Notes: a model not told the origin generated them from the letters alone. DNA of 64,000 nt from Parietichytrium sp. I65-24A (GCA_012862575.1 BLSF01000064.1:124001-188000), one strand, 5' to 3'. Shown: positions 1 to 10,830, numbered from the stretch's first letter. Numbers and translations: made by a program.

Positions 1-116
1 GCAATTCTGCGACGAGATCTTCCTTGCGGCCGCCTTCAAGTTTCGCCGCGCGAAAACGGCAATTCTGCGACGAGATCTTCCTTGCGGCCGCCTTCAAGTT
101 TCGCCGCGCGAAAACG
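1..116. repeat. 58-bp tandem duplication at window edge
   Basis: Two copies of a 58-bp unit lie head to tail (1-58 and 59-116) with no mismatch that I can see. The array may continue to the left of the window. Identical copies suggest a recent duplication or an assembly join. Confidence 0.9.
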
Positions 117-700
117 GCCAAAGAACCCGTCAGGAACCAGGTTTAATTAGTCGGTTCCCCATCGAACTGAACAGAACAGTGTCAACTCTTCCGCTTCACC
201 GAATAAAACGATGTAGGCTAAGCAATCACCTCTGTTTCGCAGGTGTTGCTTGTTTACTTTTCGAGTGAACAGAGTGAACAAGCCTTCTACTAGCTAGAGG
301 CTAGACAAGAGCTTGTTGAACGTGTTCTGGTAACAGAGTGCTCGCTTGAACGAAGCCATTCTGCCACCTGACACAGTGCGCCAAGTCTTTTCAAACGCCC
401 AACGACGACAAAGGGAAAAAAAAAAGGGTGAACACAAAGGACCAGTGAGGACAGCATCAAAGTCCTTCAAAATCCGGCCCGAGACTTATTTCCCGTGCTG
501 CGCGAACGGGAGGGACGAAGGAAGCCAGAAGCGGCGTGCTTGTGCGAATTTCGTGGAGTTGGCGGCACGAGTCAGTCAGAATTCGGAAGGTTGTGCATGG
601 CCTGGTGAGCTCGATCTATGAACTCGTGAAAAGACGTTGAAGCGGACCACATTGTTGGGAGATAGAGGAGCCTCGAGGAACGGGACTGTCGGTAGGGAGA
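117..700. other. 5' flank of the CEP78-like gene
   Basis: No convincing gene. A 91-codon open frame at 346-621 begins at TTG and has no family features. The stretch probably holds the promoter and 5' leader of the gene starting at 701. The last 60 bases before that ATG are purine-rich. Confidence 0.5.
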
Positions 701-2623
701 ATGGCATTACAGCGCATGGATGAAGGGGATAGTTTGCCCGAGTACAGTCCTGCTCAAAATGCGTACGTGAAGCTTCGGCGCAGAGTGGGTAAAGTAGGGG
801 TTGATGCGGTGCTCTTGGACTTTTTAAGGTTTGGGATCGTTTGGAGCGACCTGGACAGCACGGATGAGAACGAGCTTCAGGTGCTGAGAAGCCTGCTTTT
901 AGAGCCCGTATCGGAAGTACACCTGGCCTGCGGGCTTCGACGAGGCGGGAGGTTTCGAGGACATGGTCGGACCAGTGGCGTTGGAACTCCGCTGGTTTTG
1001 GAGCGCATGGAGAATCTTTCTCTTGCGAAAGCGCTTCGAGCGCCGCTGGAGGACCCCAGTCGTATTCTCGTTAGAATCGAACTGAATGGGATTCGTCTCA
1101 GGGCCGAAAGCTGCGCAGTGCTTGGCAGGGGACTTGCAAAGACAGGGCACCTTCAATTTCTATCTCTGGCGAATGGGCAGATTGGAGATGAAGGGCTGGC
1201 GAAGCTGGCACGTGGGCTTCAGCAAAATGCGACAATTCAGGACTTAGTCCTGCGTCGCTGTCTCTTGAGCGATGCTTCAGGGCCTCACTTGGCCAAGATT
1301 CTAAGTCGTCATGCGCAGAGGAGGGATGATCTCAAGTGGGCCACCTCTTTGCGCAGAGACACAAGCATGCTCACGCTTGACTCTCAGCTCACGCCGCTGG
1401 AAGTCAATGACGTGGCTCTCCAGGGGCTCTTGGTGCTTGATCTATCTGAGAATTTACTTGGGGATAGAACTGCAGAGCTGATTTCTCGAGTTCTTACTGC
1501 AGATTGCTGGCTTGGCGGACTTAACCTTCGATACAATGCATTCTCAGAAGCGGGGGTGCGGGTTCTTGCGCGACACTTGGAAGAGTCTAACGAATCTCTT
1601 GCGATTCTGGACCTTAGGGACGCTGCAAATGAAGATGATGTAAAAACACTTCGAGCCGTTGAAGAGCTGGACGCCTTTATGAGACAGAGAAGCGAACTTA
1701 CGACTGCTGGATTGATGAAAAGGTACATGCCAGAAACTTCCGAGGAGTTTTGCCTCCCAATTCTTTCGCCTCATGCAGAATTCAGGGCTGCTCAGAGCCA
1801 GTCTGACAGTGTTCAGTATGCCTCGTGCGTCATAGCATCGGCGATTCTCCGCTGGGAAAGCGGGCATCAGCTCAGCAGCTCCGTAGCAGGCATTGTGGCG
1901 ACCTTGGCGACCTCAAACACCATGTACGTGAACATAGAAATGAACACAGTTCAGGAGTCTACAAACTCCACCGAGCTGGACAAGGGGTGGCGCCCAGAAA
2001 GGAGAAGGCGTGGAGCTCAAACGAAAGAAGGCGAGGGAATCCGAAAGACTAGTAACTCTGATGACAACAACACGCACAGCTCCTCCGCAGTGCTGATTCC
2101 GCGCACCGTGAGGAATCCGACGCACAGCAAGAGGGCGATGCCAAAGCAGCAGTCCAGGGAGAGCAAGAAAGGAATTTCGCATGGATCGAGGAAGAGAAGG
2201 ACGAAGCCTTCGAAGCAAAAGGTTGCTCAGAGATCAAACGTTGGTGCGCACGTTAAATCCGATGAGATTGCTAGTGTGTTCAAAAATGAATTGGCAAAAG
2301 TCATCGAGTCCTATGGGGTCGAAATGTCACAAAATCCGAGCGATGCTCTTGCATCCACGCCGAGCGGCAAGAATTCTTCTCTCCGCGTGCTTGAGGAGAG
2401 TGTGAAGCAGCTAAATCGAGTCTTGGACCAAATGAGTCCGCCTTCTGGCAGCCCTATAGCCGAGCACTTCCAATTCGATGGCGAGGGCGATGATAACTCT
2501 TTCTCCCGAGAGGAAGACGAGCTCTTGGAGGAGGAGGATGTCACTGACAAGATCGCAACCCGACTTGCACAAATGTGGAACCAAGAGCAGTCGCCATCTC
2601 GTGATGATGTCTACTTGGCCTGA
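701..2623 (+). CDS. CEP78: CEP78-like centrosomal leucine-rich-repeat protein
   Basis: Single-exon protein of 640 residues starting at ATG 701. Residues about 115-330 form ribonuclease-inhibitor-type leucine-rich repeats. The run around residues 125-220 follows human CEP78 closely from memory: LNG.xLR, a HLxFLSLANxxIGDxGL repeat, then HLAKIL followed by an RRxxxxWAxSLR stretch. That last spacer between repeats is characteristic of CEP78 rather than of generic LRR proteins. The C-terminal 250 residues are polar, rich in Ser, Lys and Glu, and end in an acidic segment, as in the low-complexity CEP78 tail. CEP78 in animals acts at centrioles and basal bodies with CEP350 and the EDD1-DYRK2-DDB1-VprBP ligase and is needed for normal cilia. 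Its presence implies a basal body. The 3' end faces the next gene with 58 bp between stop codons. Confidence 0.8.
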   Translation: MALQRMDEGDSLPEYSPAQNAYVKLRRRVGKVGVDAVLLDFLRFGIVWSDLDSTDENELQVLRSLLLEPVSEVHLACGLRRGGRFRGHGRTSGVGTPLVLERMENLSLAKALRAPLEDPSRILVRIELNGIRLRAESCAVLGRGLAKTGHLQFLSLANGQIGDEGLAKLARGLQQNATIQDLVLRRCLLSDASGPHLAKILSRHAQRRDDLKWATSLRRDTSMLTLDSQLTPLEVNDVALQGLLVLDLSENLLGDRTAELISRVLTADCWLGGLNLRYNAFSEAGVRVLARHLEESNESLAILDLRDAANEDDVKTLRAVEELDAFMRQRSELTTAGLMKRYMPETSEEFCLPILSPHAEFRAAQSQSDSVQYASCVIASAILRWESGHQLSSSVAGIVATLATSNTMYVNIEMNTVQESTNSTELDKGWRPERRRRGAQTKEGEGIRKTSNSDDNNTHSSSAVLIPRTVRNPTHSKRAMPKQQSRESKKGISHGSRKRRTKPSKQKVAQRSNVGAHVKSDEIASVFKNELAKVIESYGVEMSQNPSDALASTPSGKNSSLRVLEESVKQLNRVLDQMSPPSGSPIAEHFQFDGEGDDNSFSREEDELLEEEDVTDKIATRLAQMWNQEQSPSRDDVYLA

Positions 2624-2681
2624 CAAGCAAATCGACAAAATAATATTTTTGGGAGAGAATTAAGTGTGAGAAACATGGTGC

Positions 2682-4202
2682 TTACTGAAGAGCTAGTTGC
2701 GGGGGTTGTGCACTCCCAGTGACGCTAACACGCGTTTGGTTCGATGGTTCTACCTTTGTGAAACGGTATTTTGACAAGCTTCTCTGCTGAGCAGGTGTTA
2801 CAAAAGGCGCATTCCAGAACACAATCAAGAGAGATTTCGTGATTCTCGTGACCACGAGACTTCCTATGCAGAGCGTGTATCCAGTTGGGTTGTAGATTAA
2901 CGTTGAGGTGCACAGCAGAGTGCCAACCATTTGTATGGCTTGCGTCATAAAGTACAAATGAAAGAACACCGATGTCCGGAAAACGATGGACTCAAAGACA
3001 CGGGCGTTAGGCGCTGAAGTGGAAATGTCCCTAAACATGTACTGCATGGATCGCATAACCTGGAAAAAATTATATCCGAATGTCAATGTGAAAATCAGCT
3101 GAATGAATGTCGACAATCCAGCATACAGGAAAGCAACTGAGGGGTACAAGGCAAGGTATGTGGCAAAGATGACACTCGACACAATGTCGAATGCGACGCA
3201 AAGCAGGGCAAAGGTAGTCCAGTTCTTTTTGCGCCTTGAGATAAAGCTGAATAGAGAGTTTGCCGGGAGCTTTAACATTGTCTTCAGAACCTCTGTCACC
3301 AAATACAAAACAAGGGTGAGTACCCCGAGTGCGGAGCCTTGCAGAAAGTGAAAGCACGCCCTTGTCATCGCTCCACTGAAAGCCCCTGTGCTGCCAAATC
3401 CATCCAAGTGAAGGATCAGGGCTATAATCATCAAAACTGGGCATTCAATCATCAACACGATCACGGGGATCGGAAACCTTGACCTTGAGCGATTGTTGTG
3501 CAACCGAACATACGCAAAAATCCCGGCACAAAACGATCCCAGGAACGACATCGCAGGAAGAAAGTATCGCAGTATTCCTCCGTAAACTTTACTGTCAAAG
3601 AGGTCGAGCCAAGGGTTGGCATCCACCTGGACCAGCGCTGCGGCTTCATTGTTGCTGTTTTGGAGATAGTTAATAAGCAGTTCAGCAGCGCCCCCATTCG
3701 AGACATGAAAGTAACCACCCGTTGAAGAAGAGGTTGGGTAAAGCGCTTTGACCTCCGCAAATTTGTTTCCATTGTGCATGTTTGCTGCATATCCAGGCAC
3801 GATGTTCGACCCGTCCACCCATGCCGTCAAAGCTCCTAGCTCAAGGTAAACTTTCAAGGGCTTGCTAGGATTGGTGTATGTGTAGCAGGGAAGCGCAGCC
3901 ACCTCCAAGACCATGACGTTCTCGAACTCGGCACGCAACGAGGCAATCGTACCCGCGTCGAAAGCGTCGCATATCTCCGCCTGTTTCTCTTCCGAAAGGA
4001 TTCGAATTGTAAGATTCATTGCCGAAGATGTTTGCATGCCAAAGTCCCTATAATAGCTCGTGATTTCACTAAATATTTCCCCCGCAACCTCGTTCGGCGA
4101 AGTGACCACGACCGAGGCAGACACAGGCTGCAGAAGAGCCAAGACAAGTAGGATCACGCATTGCCGCATCGCTGCCGTCGCAGAACAAGCTCGTGCCGCC
4201 AT
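2682..4202 (-). CDS. seven-transmembrane protein with signal peptide and lumenal domain
   Basis: Single-exon protein of 506 residues starting at ATG 4202 in a good context (purine at -3, G at +4). An N-terminal hydrophobic stretch (about residues 12-30) looks like a cleavable signal peptide. An extracellular or lumenal domain of roughly 185 residues follows, with few cysteines and one NLT glycosylation sequon. From about residue 213 I count seven hydrophobic helices separated by short basic loops, then a polar tail of some 40 residues. The layout (signal peptide, ectodomain, seven helices) resembles GOST/lung-7TM or receptor-like proteins, but I do not recognise signature residues of any GPCR class, so no ligand or function is proposed. 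It is convergent with the CEP78-like gene. The hydrophobicity pattern is clear; the family is not. Confidence 0.75.
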   Translation of the reverse strand: MAARACSATAAMRQCVILLVLALLQPVSASVVVTSPNEVAGEIFSEITSYYRDFGMQTSSAMNLTIRILSEEKQAEICDAFDAGTIASLRAEFENVMVLEVAALPCYTYTNPSKPLKVYLELGALTAWVDGSNIVPGYAANMHNGNKFAEVKALYPTSSSTGGYFHVSNGGAAELLINYLQNSNNEAAALVQVDANPWLDLFDSKVYGGILRYFLPAMSFLGSFCAGIFAYVRLHNNRSRSRFPIPVIVLMIECPVLMIIALILHLDGFGSTGAFSGAMTRACFHFLQGSALGVLTLVLYLVTEVLKTMLKLPANSLFSFISRRKKNWTTFALLCVAFDIVSSVIFATYLALYPSVAFLYAGLSTFIQLIFTLTFGYNFFQVMRSMQYMFRDISTSAPNARVFESIVFRTSVFFHLYFMTQAIQMVGTLLCTSTLIYNPTGYTLCIGSLVVTRITKSLLIVFWNAPFVTPAQQRSLSKYRFTKVEPSNQTRVSVTGSAQPPQLALQ

Positions 4203-5856
4203 GGCGACAAGAGCGGTGTCCGCGACTTACTGCAGAACACGCAAAGTCCAGGCGCTGAAGGCTTCGGATGAACGAACCATCAGCTTTGTGCATTGACGTG
4301 GGAGTGTCCGATATCCGTACCGTGCAATTCCGAATCAAAAAGTTCGCTAGAGCACGAAAGCAACTGGTACATACTCGCTTCAACTGATGCGAGCAGAGCC
4401 ACAAGTGCCCTTTATATGATCGCAACCAGATACTGCTCTAGGCCAAGCTCATTACCTGTGCGCTCACAGCAGTCTTGTGATGATCGAACTTTCATTTTAC
4501 TGAGCATGTCGTAAGTGCAACTAAGTATTCGCATCTTCATATCGTTTCCGACCTCCCGCATTAAATTCCGTTCTTTACATGTCTTGCGTGCCATTGCCTC
4601 TGTCTCTCCACGTCCTTTTCCTAAACTTACTGTTGCTTCGCAGTAAAGTCAGGTCGACTACTTTTGGGGAATCCTTTCTCACGCTGTCGCCACTCCATTG
4701 CGCTAAGGTAAGCTCCTCCCTATTCCAAGCGCCGCCATTAGTTTCGTTCCTTGTCGGTCCAATAATTGACTTTGCTTTCAAGTAGCGACCTGAGTTCACA
4801 GACCCTGGAGAGTTGGCTCTGCCGGAAAGGTCCAATCAACCTCTACGACCACCGAATCCGATTCCAGACATCACGATCACGTTCACGCTCACCGTGGATG
4901 ATGATCATCATGTCGATCATCACTGTCGATCACTGGCACCATTATATTTCAACGGCTCTGTGGAGCTACTGCGTCAGTACGTTTGCACTAGCTAGAGCTA
5001 GAGTTCGCGAGAGTGCAAGAGTGCAAATGTGCAAATCCTCTCTCAGTATTGGCGCCATTGCCGATCGCGCTGATGGTCATCTGCCAATGGTTCAATAGTT
5101 GTTGTTGTCGTCGTCTGCGCCACTTTGCTTCGTGCACGCTTTCTTTAGCGAGGTGGCGCGTCTTGGGCCGTGGAGGTGATCGAAAACGGCTACCGGCCAG
5201 TGAGGTCCCACTGTTCTTTATATACCGTGATGGGCGTCTAATTTGCCGAGCGTTGGGCTTACAAACAGCGCAGTTGCCGCGCAGCAGTGTACCAGCGTCT
5301 AACAGCTTGCTCTGCACTGCTTTGGTTGCACAAGTTGTTGACCACCCGTCATCATCAAGTTCCTTGTTATATATGTGAAATTTAGGGGTGAAGACAGTCT
5401 GGAAAATCTAGCGTTTTGGGTGGTGCTTGAGCCTTGAGTGTATCACGCTCTCGCCAATCAATTCGCATTATGATTAATTATATCCGTTATCCACAGCCGC
5501 GACTCGGAGAATCACTGCAGAGCAGACGACTGTTCAGTCAGACAAGACCTCGCTCGCGATTGTAAAGTAATCAAGTGACGGTGGCAAAGCGATCAGGTTC
5601 ACATTATAACTATTCTTCTCAGGGCTGAAAGCAGTCCAAAACCCAATACGTCTCGAGCGGTGATTTGCTCGTTTGTGCTCTTGCGTATTCTAGTCTAGAC
5701 AGGGTGTAAGGTCTCTGACTTGCTTTTTTGAAGTTAAAAAAAAAGAGGAAATCGTTGACAAAACTGGGAGGCTCAATTCTGAGCCCGCGCGTTGCAGAAA
5801 TTAATTTTTGAGAGATATAAAGTTTTCTTGTGTGTTTGTTGCGCATGAGTATGAAA
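4203..5856. other. intergenic region upstream of the 7TM gene
   Basis: About 1.65 kb between the start of the 7TM gene (-) and the stop of the RSP7 gene (-). Open frames here (for example 5013-5378) are short and carry no recognisable motif. No tRNA-like or transposon sequence was seen. It presumably contains the 7TM promoter and the RSP7 3' UTR. Confidence 0.5.
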
Positions 5857-7391
5857 TTAGTCTTCGTAGATGATTGCCAGCTCAAGAATTCCTTTGAGTG
5901 TACGAAATGCTTGCTCGATGATTGGCTGAAACTTGTACAATCCTGCAGCCTCTGTAGGATGCGCGAGGGCCAAGAGTGCGTTAAGAGTTTTCTTGTCAAT
6001 GACATCTCCTAGCACAGCAAGGATTCCTTCCTTGATCTGTTCCTTCGTCAGGCATGTGGAGCCATTCTTATCAAGCTTCTGGAACTCTTCAAGGAGCTCA
6101 GCTTCCAAAGAATCTCTGTCTTTGCCAAAGACCACTCCCCAGCCTTCGCTGGCATGCAAGTTCTGCATGATCTCCTTCTTTTCTGCTATCCGCTCACGGT
6201 AGTTTTGACAAGCGTGAATCATAAAGCTGGCCCGGGGAGCAAACGCGAGGTAGTCGACCATCTCGGTATCATCCTCTTGGGCTTCACTTAGAATAGAGCA
6301 AATTTGCACCAACGACATGCCGAGATCGGCCTTGAACAAGATTTGTTGAATTTGTTCGATGGAGAGTTTGCCGCTATTCTCCGGATCGTTCTCCACAAAA
6401 AGCTTGATGATGAGCTCTTGGAGGTCCTTCTCGTCTTGAGACGGAGCAAGCCACTCTGCCGCTGTCAGTTCTACCAGAAGTTTCATACACAGTGGCTTAA
6501 ACGCCTCGTAGTCGATCTAAAAAACAACGCGGTTTGCCGTGTTAGCTTGAGAAAAACCTGGAAAAATTTGCGCCCGGCATCAAAAACTTACCAAGCCTTC
6601 TTCGTTTGCATAGGTTTCAAACATAAGAAGATTGACCTCTTTTCTGGTCATTCCAATGCGAATATCTCCCAAGCAGCGCTCGAACTCCTCGAGATCAAGC
6701 GCACCAGATCCATCTTTGTCAGCTTCCTTGAAGATGTCCGAAAGAATCTCTTCGAGCTCCTCCTTTGGCATTCCGTGCAAAATGTGTTGCTGGGCATCCA
6801 TCATAGCACTGAAATCACGCGATGCACGACGTTCATCTGGTTAGCGAGGCAGTCTCATTGTTGGATCAATGTCTTGTCTACTTACCGGTTCTTTTGGGAC
6901 TCGTTCTCCTTCAGCTTTTCCTTCGCCACAATTGTTTCAATGATCGAGACTGCCACTGGAATAAATTCTGCGTATGAGATCTCCCCATTCCCATCGCAGT
7001 CGGCTTCAGCAAGAATTCGCCGAACGTCATTCGTTTTAAGCCCAAGCTTTCTCCCAAGTTTATGGAACACCGCCTTGAACTCGTGGCGATCAAGTGTTCT
7101 ATTCCCGTCCACATCCTGCTCCTTGAATAGGCCATGGATGAGCTCTTCAATTTCCTCTGGTGCCATGTCACTGAGCTGGAAAAGCTCCTCGCCATCATCG
7201 ACCAGTGTCTCCGTGGCACCGTGGTTGTCCACGCTCTTCTTCAGTTTGGCCTCGAAGAACCCCATGGCAAAATTCTCGATATCATCCGGCTGCTGCCTCA
7301 AAATCTCTCTCGTGAGCTCTTTCAGCACCTCCGGCAGCACCTCCGGCAGGTCAAACTCCTTCGCATACGTTGACGGAACCGCCGTACTCAT
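5857..7391 (-). CDS. RSP7: radial spoke protein 7-like (RIIa domain plus EF-hands)
   Basis: Three exons read on the minus strand: 7391-6886, 6808-6592 and 6516-5857, giving 460 residues. Both introns (77 and 75 nt) have GTAAGT donors and pyrimidine-AG acceptors, and the joins keep frame. Start is the ATG at 7391; the longer open frame upstream is poorly coding. Residues about 13-50 are an RIIa dimerisation/docking domain, like the R subunit of PKA. Eight EF-hand-like repeats follow. Five loops keep calcium-binding acids (for example DVDGN, DCDGNGE, DKDGSGA, NDPENSG, DKNGS) and three are degenerate. An N-terminal RIIa domain followed by many EF-hands is the architecture of Chlamydomonas radial spoke protein RSP7, part of the axonemal radial spoke that regulates dynein. 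Other RIIa/EF-hand flagellar proteins remain possible. Confidence 0.75.
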
Positions 7392-8015
7392 CTTCCCTCC
7401 TCCCTCTTCTTCGCACACGCACAAGCACACGCAAGCACGCCACTTCCCGCGTCCTCTCGGCGACCTCAACGCAAACGCTGCGACTCTATGGAGGACTGAC
7501 CGAACGGTGGAGCGATAATAAGACTTTGCTCACTCTGTCTGTCTGTCTGTCTGTCTCTCGTTGAACAGCGAAGAAGAGCTTGACGTGCATTTCTTTCCAT
7601 TTGCGATGCAAGTTATATATGTTGCGAGATTGGTTGACTGACTAATGGCCACTTACTTGCCCACGTACACATTCGTGGAGAGCCTAAATCGGGCGTTGCT
7701 AGCCTGCGCGTTCTGGTGCGAAGTCGTCCAGGCACGAGCTTGGGATTTGCGTGTGTCCGTGCCGTTGTCTCTGATACCAGACAAGGCGCAGTGGGAGAAA
7801 ATGTACGGAAAGGGTAAGAGATGTGTAGAGTATAGAGTAGTGTTCTGTGGAGTTACCAACTCGTAACGGACAAGAAGCACAACGAACAGCAGTTGCTCTT
7901 TCAGTGTTGAGTTCGTTGTTCCTTGCACTACTTTCGCGATCAAACAAACAAACAAACAAAAAGGGCTTAGATTCGAGAAAGATAAAACAAATCTCGGTCT
8001 AATAGTTTCAAGTTG
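7392..8015. other. RSP7 5' flank with short repeats
   Basis: No gene seen. A (CTGT)n run lies at about 7534-7557, 144 nt upstream of the RSP7 start, and an (AAAC)n run at 7941-7961 near the ATG10 3' end. A 73-codon open frame at 7645-7866 starts with ATG but has no recognisable features. Confidence 0.5.
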
Positions 8016-8633
8016 TCAGTTGCCAGGTTCATATGCGGAAAGGTACTGTTTGGCGATGGTTGAAGGAATATTGATTCGCAAAAGTTGGAGTGTAAACGCA
8101 AGCCACGAAAATAATTTGGAGGCATCAGAGCTTTGCGACGAGAACAATGCAAGAATGTCGTCGGTATCGCATGGATTGACCATGAATGCAGAAGAGAAGG
8201 GTTTCAAAGGGTGTTCTGCGATCCCTATTAGTCGAGAGAGAGGATGCCAAGCAGGCGCAAATCCGTGCACCCGATCAATGCCCCAAGCTTGTCTCGGCGT
8301 TCCAGACTCGACAGTAAAGTACAATGTGGGGAGCAAGAAGATCTCATGCAACCGCACGCACGCGTCTATAAAAACAATTTCTGGCGGCTCCGTCGCGCCA
8401 CTGTCAGCACACGAAAGACAACCAAGCCCGGGCTCTTCCATTTCTTCAAGCCACGCAGGAGTTGCTGCAGCCGTATCGTCCTGGCAAACCTCAGGACAGA
8501 TCTCCGTCATGAGCGCCCCTTGGAGATACGTCTCACTCGACACCTGCTTGACAGACCAAACACCAAGCACTTCAGCTTGAGCAGCCATCTTGACAAAACT
8601 GGAGCAAGCCTCATCCCAGTTCTTCACGGCCAT
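8016..8633 (-). CDS. ATG10: autophagy E2-like enzyme ATG10
   Basis: Single-exon protein of 205 residues. ATG10 is the E2-like enzyme that transfers ATG12 from ATG7 to ATG5 in autophagosome formation. The C-terminal third follows the ATG10/ATG3 active-site block: an EHP motif near residue 140, then a PF...F.VNPCDT segment whose Cys155 is the likely catalytic residue, then a SW...L...IP...AK segment as in human ATG10. The N-terminal F..xxW pattern also fits the ATG10 start, so the annotated ATG is credible. Its context, GCCACCATGG, is a perfect vertebrate-type Kozak sequence. The first 10 nt overlap the 3' end of the upstream PIF1-like gene on the same strand, so there is no room for a conventional separate promoter between them. 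Confidence 0.85.
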   Translation of the reverse strand: MAVKNWDEACSSFVKMAAQAEVLGVWSVKQVSSETYLQGALMTEICPEVCQDDTAAATPAWLEEMEEPGLGCLSCADSGATEPPEIVFIDACVRLHEIFLLPTLYFTVESGTPRQAWGIDRVHGFAPAWHPLSRLIGIAEHPLKPFSSAFMVNPCDTDDILALFSSQSSDASKLFSWLAFTLQLLRINIPSTIAKQYLSAYEPGN

Positions 8634-10603
8634 GGTGGCGAGTCCGTTAAACTTGCACCGGTGTTGTTGGGCGGTGGGGTCTCAGGGATAGAGGCTATAC
8701 GATGGAAATCGCTCTCTTGTGGTGGAAAGCCACGAGAAGAAGGGTCTATTCTCGACGCTGGAGAACAGTCAGAGTCCTCCTCAAGCTCCACGAGATCAAC
8801 GATCCTGACCTTCTTCGGTGGTCGAGTCACGAACACGACCGAGTCGGCGTCGTTATCGTCTCCGCCCTTGTCATCCTCCGATCTTCCGTCGCAAGCAGTT
8901 TGGAGGCGCTTTCTCGTCGGACTCGCGGGCAACTCAGGCGAGAAAATATCAAGACTGGAAGCGCCACTGTCCCCGCTCGAGGAGGCAGATGAGTGAGAAC
9001 GTTCTAATGCTTTGCTACTAGAATTTTCGATATGCAAAACCATAGACTCGTCTTCAGACAGTGTTTTCAAGAACTTCGTCACTCGAGGATGAATGAGCAT
9101 GCAACCAGGATCGAAATGGGTGAGCCGAAGGCCGTCTGCGGACTTTGCTCTGGATAGAGCAGTATACAGCTGACCGTACTCAAAAATGTGCGAAGTGTCT
9201 ACAAGAACAGAATCAAACTCCATCCCCTGAGCTTTGTGAACTGTGCTCGCGTAGGCTAGGCGGAGAGGAATCTGAAAACGTTGTCCAATTGCCTCACCAT
9301 CCCTCATGAAAGAACAAGAATGGCGGTGCACAATGGCTCTCCTTGGACTGCTGTGTGGGGGGTAAAACTCCACTTCGGGAACCCTCTCGCCCTCGGAGTG
9401 GATAAAGCCTTTCACCAAACCCTGGACGCCGTTAACAAGCCCAGCCGCTCGATCGATGGTGGCAACCAAAATGACCTTGGCCTCTTCAAGCAGACTCAGC
9501 TTTCGAGGGACGCGGGTGTATTTGCTTGCGTCTTCCAGAAGGATAGAGTCCTCAGCAATGTATTCCACTACTTCATTGTCTGGGCGGGACATTGCAAGGT
9601 TTTCAATTTCCTCATGGTTGACTGCTGACACCTCGCGGTTGGTGCCGCAGATCCGGATGCCCCAATCTGTCACTGACGATAGCTTCGACTCGGACACGCA
9701 GTGCTTGTTGAACCACCGCACAGCCTCGTCACTCGGATGCCCGATTCTGATCTCTGCCAAGTACTTCACAAGCTCGGCATCGCTATTTGAACTTGACACA
9801 CGATGAATACGGTCAAGCACGACGCTTTGACCATTTGTTCCATCGAACAATCGAGACCATACGTTGGCTTCAAAAGCAAATAGTTTGCCCTTCTCTACGG
9901 GCTTGAGCTTTCCAAATTAAAATGATGAGCCGTGAGTTTCCGATCCATGAACGCGCGGCAACTATGTTTGAACGAAGCTTACCTGAGCGAAATCTCCCGC
10001 CAAGATCACCTGGATTCCGCTAAACGGCTTGGATTTGAGGGCTGCAGGACGTGTCTTCAGCGCAAGATACTCCAAGACGTCCAACAGATCACCGTCCAAC
10101 TGAGATATTTCATCAATGACAAGTACTTTACAGTTCCTCCACCGCCGATGTGCTTTCACATCTCCACAAACCGTCCGGCGCAGGTCTTCCCTGGACCCTC
10201 GACCGAGGCCAATGCCTGCAAAGCTATGCAACGTACTTCCGCCCACATTAAGAGCCGCAAGCCACGTCGGAGCACACACAAATACTTTGGACGCCCCATA
10301 CTTATTCGTTGCCTGCTTGATAATCTGCCGAAGTACATGAGACTTTCCCGTCCCGGCAGCGCCAGTCAAGAACAGATGCTGGCCAGCACCCTGCGACAAT
10401 CGACAATCGACATTCGGCATCAGAACCCACAATGTCCATCTCTCCGTCTCCGTCTCACACTGCACACTGCACACTCCGCGCGCACTTCCCTCATCCCGCT
10501 ATTCACTATTTCGAATTACTTTCGCTCTCCTCGCTCTTTCCTGTCCCGCCCAACTTACTGCCACTCGGAGTGCCAGGTCTTGTACCTTGTCCGCGTCCCC
10601 CAT
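8624..10603 (-). CDS. PIF1-like superfamily 1 DNA helicase
   Basis: I model three exons on the minus strand: 10603-10559, 10390-9983 and 9907-8624 (578 residues). The first exon is only 15 codons; it joins in frame to the Walker A exon through a GTAAGT donor and a CAG acceptor, and is less certain than the rest. Motifs: Walker A GAAGTGKS (residues 25-32), Walker B VIDEIS (about 106-111), GDFAQLKPV across the second intron, FAFEANVW, the motif V block STVHKAQGMEFD and motif VI LYTALSRAK. This is the PIF1/RRM3 family, 5'-3' helicases acting at telomeres, G-quadruplexes and mitochondrial DNA. The C-terminal 130 residues are Ser/Asp-rich and probably disordered. It lacks the long N-terminal extension of yeast Pif1. 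The stop TGA lies downstream of the ATG10 start codon. Confidence 0.85.
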
Positions 10604-10693
10604 GGCCCTCAACTATGCTTGGCCGTGAGACGAGTACTCTGCGCTTTCTCAGCCTTCTCAGCTCTTCCGCCTGCCTTCATGCAGTTCCAGTGG

Positions 10694-10695
<2 letters not shown>

Positions 10696-10727
<32 letters not shown>
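10696..10727. repeat. (TC)n microsatellite
   Basis: Perfect dinucleotide run of about 32 bp. It lies 93 nt upstream of the PIF1-like start codon, so it reads (GA)n on the sense strand of that gene. Confidence 0.95.
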
Positions 10728-10730
<3 letters not shown>

Positions 10731-10830
10731 TTGCCTCCTTCTGCCAACTCGAGTACCCCCGTTCAAAAAGACCTACGACTGTTTATGAGGAAAATAGAAG
10801 AATTGCACAGTATTACTGGCACCTGTAGAA

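Noticed and set aside
6304-7518. 404-codon open frame on the + strand opposite the RSP7 gene
   Set aside because: It runs antisense through RSP7 exons and both introns, has Ser/Phe-rich composition typical of reverse-complement shadows, and no domain.
8244-10828. Long + strand frames (250 and 298 codons) opposite ATG10 and the PIF1-like gene
   Set aside because: They are shadows of well-supported minus-strand genes; no motif was recognised in them.
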